This document shows, one piece after another, positions 61,730 through 64,000 of a DNA stretch of 64,000 nucleotides. The DNA is from Natronohydrobacter thiooxidans. Its GTDB lineage: Bacteria; Pseudomonadota; Alphaproteobacteria; Rhodobacterales; Rhodobacteraceae. The translations under genes were made by a program, and so were the position numbers. The notes under the pieces are model-generated. The model saw nothing but the letters and a program-made list of their open reading frames with translations, made no database searches and was not told the origin of the DNA. Numbering within the stretch: position 1 is the stretch's first letter; every line of letters starts with the position of its first letter. The DNA lies in assembly GCF_001884735.1 (NCBI RefSeq), contig NZ_MJAP01000033.1:62001-126000 (forward strand), written 5' to 3'.

Positions 61730-64000
61730 GTGGCGCGAGTATCGGCAAGCAGGGGGCTGTTGCTAAAGGCCGTCCTTACCGGGATGATTGACCGGCGCAT
61801 GACCAACTGGATGACGCTGTTTCTGGTCCTGACCGGCCCTGCGCTGGTGCTGCTGACTTTGCTGGTACTGGGGCCGCTGGGGCAGAATGTCGATTCGCGC
61901 GCGCTGCTGCTCGTGCTGCTGGCCGATTTTGTCTATATCCTGATCGTGGCGGCGCTGGTTGGCATGCGCGTGGCGCGGCTGGTCGCGGCGCGGCGATCGG
62001 AGTCGGCGGGCTCGAAGCTGCATCTGCGACTGTCCACGCTCTTTGCCACCATCGCGCTGGTGCCGACCGTGACAGTCGCGATCTTTGCCACGCTGTCGCT
62101 GAATGTGGGGCTGGAAGGCTGGTTTTCGGACCGGGTGCAGCGCGTGGTGGGCACGTCGCTCGCCGCTGCGGAAGCCTATCAATTCGAACAGGAACGCGAT
62201 CTGCGCACCGATGCCGGGGAACTGGCGGCTTACCTCGAAACCGTGCGCCGGGTCTTTCCGCTGATCGAGGAAGGCGAGTTGCGCAACCTTTTGTCCGAGG
62301 CACAGGCGCAGGTGCAGCGGGGCCTGCGGGTGGCCTTCATCATCGACGGGGCAGGGGATATTCGCGCGCGGGGTGAGCGGTCCTATCGGTTCAATTTCAC
62401 CCCGCCGGAGCCGGAAGAGATCGTGCGGGCGCGCGAGGAGATGGTGATCATCCGCGACTGGCCCAATAACGAGTTTCGCGCGCTGGTCGGGCTGGATGGC
62501 TATTTCGACCGCTATCTTTATGTCGCGCGCGAAGTGGATGGCAGTATCCTGAGCCTGCTGGACGAGACGCGCGAAACCGTGTCCTTCTATCAGCAACTCG
62601 AACGGGAACGGGGGCAACTGCTGTTCCAGTTCGGGGCGCTCTATCTCGGGTTTGCGCTGATCCTGATTCTGGCCGCGATCTGGCTGGGGCTGAGCTTCGC
62701 CGAGCGTCTGGCGCGGCCCGTGGGGCGTCTGGCCGAAGCCGCCGGGCGCGTGGGCGAGGGCGATCTGGATGTGCGCGTCGCAGTGGCCCGCGATGATGAC
62801 GAAATCGCGCTTCTGGGGCGGGTCTTCAATCAGATGACGCAGCAACTCAAGGGCCAGCGCGAGACATTGCTGGAGAATAATCGCCAGATCGAAACCCGGC
62901 GGCGGTTGTTTGACTCAGTGCTCGGCTCGGTGACAGCCGGTGTGATCGGGCTGGATGCTGCGGGTCATGTCGAGTTCATCAACCGCGCGGCTGAAAGAAT
63001 GCTGGAGCTTGCGGATCATCCGGCAGTGGATGCCGGGCTGGCGGATGTGGCGCCGGAATTCCTGCCGCTTCTGGAGCGGCTGCGCGGGACGCCCTCTGCC
63101 ATGGGGCGGATGCAGGAGGAACTGAAGCTGTCGCGCGCAGGGCGGCTGGAAACGCTCCTGGTGCGCGTGGCGGAACGGCGGCGCAGCGATGGGACGCTGG
63201 AAGGGTATGTGGTGGCTTTCGACGATGTGAGCGAACTGGTCTCGGCGCAGCGCATGGCCGCCTGGGGCGATGTCGCGCGCCGGATTGCCCATGAGATCAA
63301 GAACCCGCTGACGCCGATCCAGCTTTCGTCCGAGCGGATCGAGCGCAAGTTCGGCCGCAAGCTGGAGGCAGCGGATGCAGAAAGCCTGTCGCAACTGACC
63401 TCGGTGATCGTGCGCCAAACCAATGATCTGCGGCGCATCGTCGACGAGTTCTCGAAATTCGCCCGGATGCCGGAACCGGACCGTCGCCCGCATGATCTGG
63501 CGGCGATCCTGCGCGATTGCGTGCTGTTGCAGGAAAGCGGGCAGCCGGATGTGCGTTTTGTGGCGGATCTGCCTGCGGTGCCGGTGGTGGTCGAGGTTGA
63601 TGAGACCATGCTGGCGCAGGCTTTCACCAATCTGATCAAGAATGCAGGCGAGGCGATCCAGTCGCGTATCGATGCTGGTCTCGGTGAGGGGCTGGTGCCC
63701 GAGATCAGGATCGGTTTTGAGGTGGGCGAGGTCGATCTGCGGATCACGATTGCCGATAACGGCATTGGCCTGCCCGAAGATCGCGCGCGGCTGTTCGAGC
63801 CCTATGTGACGACGCGGGCCGAAGGCACCGGGCTGGGCCTGTCCATCGTGCGCAAGATCATCGAGGAACATGGCGGCAGCCTGCGGCTGGAGGATGCGCC
63901 GGTATTCGACGGCAACACGCATTTCGGGGCGATGGCGGTCATCCGGCTGCCGCTTCTGGCACCGAGATCCGAGATTGAGGACGACATGAGCAAGGTAACA
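61730..64000 (+). CDS. ntrY: Nitrogen-regulation sensor histidine kinase NtrY, 5' part (runs off window)
   Basis: At least 757 residues are read from a GTG at 61730, seven bases after GGGAG; the frame is still open at base 64000. Domain order is three transmembrane helices (about 28-120), a periplasmic-type region, another helix (about 300), HAMP (about 320-370), PAS (about 395-500), HisKA with the phosphorylated His521 in MAAWGDVARRIAHEIKNPL, and a HATPase with NLIKNAGEAI, DNGIGLP and GTGLGLSIVRKI. AWGDVARRIAHEIKNPLTPI is diagnostic for NtrY. The response regulator gene ntrX would be expected next. ntrB-ntrC, often upstream in relatives, are not here. Confidence 0.94.
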   Translation, partial: MARVSASRGLLLKAVLTGMIDRRMTNWMTLFLVLTGPALVLLTLLVLGPLGQNVDSRALLLVLLADFVYILIVAALVGMRVARLVAARRSESAGSKLHLRLSTLFATIALVPTVTVAIFATLSLNVGLEGWFSDRVQRVVGTSLAAAEAYQFEQERDLRTDAGELAAYLETVRRVFPLIEEGELRNLLSEAQAQVQRGLRVAFIIDGAGDIRARGERSYRFNFTPPEPEEIVRAREEMVIIRDWPNNEFRALVGLDGYFDRYLYVAREVDGSILSLLDETRETVSFYQQLERERGQLLFQFGALYLGFALILILAAIWLGLSFAERLARPVGRLAEAAGRVGEGDLDVRVAVARDDDEIALLGRVFNQMTQQLKGQRETLLENNRQIETRRRLFDSVLGSVTAGVIGLDAAGHVEFINRAAERMLELADHPAVDAGLADVAPEFLPLLERLRGTPSAMGRMQEELKLSRAGRLETLLVRVAERRRSDGTLEGYVVAFDDVSELVSAQRMAAWGDVARRIAHEIKNPLTPIQLSSERIERKFGRKLEAADAESLSQLTSVIVRQTNDLRRIVDEFSKFARMPEPDRRPHDLAAILRDCVLLQESGQPDVRFVADLPAVPVVVEVDETMLAQAFTNLIKNAGEAIQSRIDAGLGEGLVPEIRIGFEVGEVDLRITIADNGIGLPEDRARLFEPYVTTRAEGTGLGLSIVRKIIEEHGGSLRLEDAPVFDGNTHFGAMAVIRLPLLAPRSEIEDDMSKVT

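Noticed and set aside
1..64000. CRISPR arrays, insertion sequences, prophage, integrase genes or attachment sites
   Set aside because: No regularly spaced repeats, transposase, phage structural or integrase motifs were seen. The two tRNA genes have no duplicated 3' ends nearby that I could find.

Overview
The window is a contiguous stretch of high-GC chromosome from an alphaproteobacterium, almost certainly family Rhodobacteraceae (order Rhodobacterales); I cannot fix the genus. Support for this: a methylsuccinyl-CoA dehydrogenase of the ethylmalonyl-CoA pathway, GapR, a NtrY-type kinase, an AglR-EFGAK alpha-glucoside locus in the rhizobial/rhodobacterial order, a single bifunctional Rsh, a bactofilin/M23 pair, and the gene strings purH-lspA-DUF3035-M16-M16-mutL and rpoZ-rsh-DUF2062-pdxJ-acpS. 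Most of the window is ordinary core chromosome. I see no prophage, insertion sequence, CRISPR array, integrase or rRNA operon.

Layout. 1-8.6 kb (+): 3' end of a heparinase-like gene, purH, lspA, a DUF3035 lipoprotein, two M16 peptidases (one with and one without the zinc motif) and mutL. 8.7-13.0 kb (-): mcd, then a capsule-export pair (KpsE-like and KpsT-like) without a permease. 13.3-17.5 kb: a Tat-exported M15-type peptidase divergent from an L,D-transpeptidase, followed by an acyl carrier protein and ketoacyl synthase pair. 17.6-22.1 kb (-): a MarR/HpaR-like regulator and a four-gene Mn/Zn/Fe-type ABC importer with a Fur-like palindrome upstream. 22.2-25.5 kb: gapR, a degenerate sulfotransferase-like protein, tRNA-Thr, a NYN-domain protein, folK and rpoZ. 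25.6-29.6 kb (+): rsh, DUF2062, pdxJ, acpS.

29.8-31.8 kb holds the most distinctive locus: a 55-residue VPEID-CTERM protein with no visible signal peptide faces a 548-residue exosortase fused to a CPBP/CAAX-type protease (exosortase E type), and the two share a bidirectional terminator. It lies between acpS and recO, where relatives usually carry lepB-rnc-era. 31.9-34.4 kb: recO, a palindromic intergenic repeat, a six-helix membrane protein and glucokinase. 34.5-42.2 kb: aglR and aglE-F-G-A-K, which together import and hydrolyse alpha-glucosides; the neighbouring glucokinase would phosphorylate the released glucose. 42.2-47.6 kb: an RhlE-like helicase, tRNA-Leu, a bactofilin overlapping an M23 peptidase, a DUF455 protein and a Bcp-type peroxiredoxin. 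47.7-55.3 kb (+): queA, an MFS transporter, DUF924, a dihydrolipoyl dehydrogenase and uvrA.

55.3-64 kb: a PH-like membrane protein, a LOG-family protein, a LysM protein, a sugE/gdx guanidinium exporter preceded by a clear promoter and a two-hairpin guanidine-II (mini-ykkC) riboswitch, an Atm1-type ABC exporter, a BaiN-like flavoprotein and ntrY, which runs off the end of the window.

Start codons were chosen from Shine-Dalgarno spacing, signal peptides and family-typical length. Several differ from the longest open frame; this is stated in each entry.
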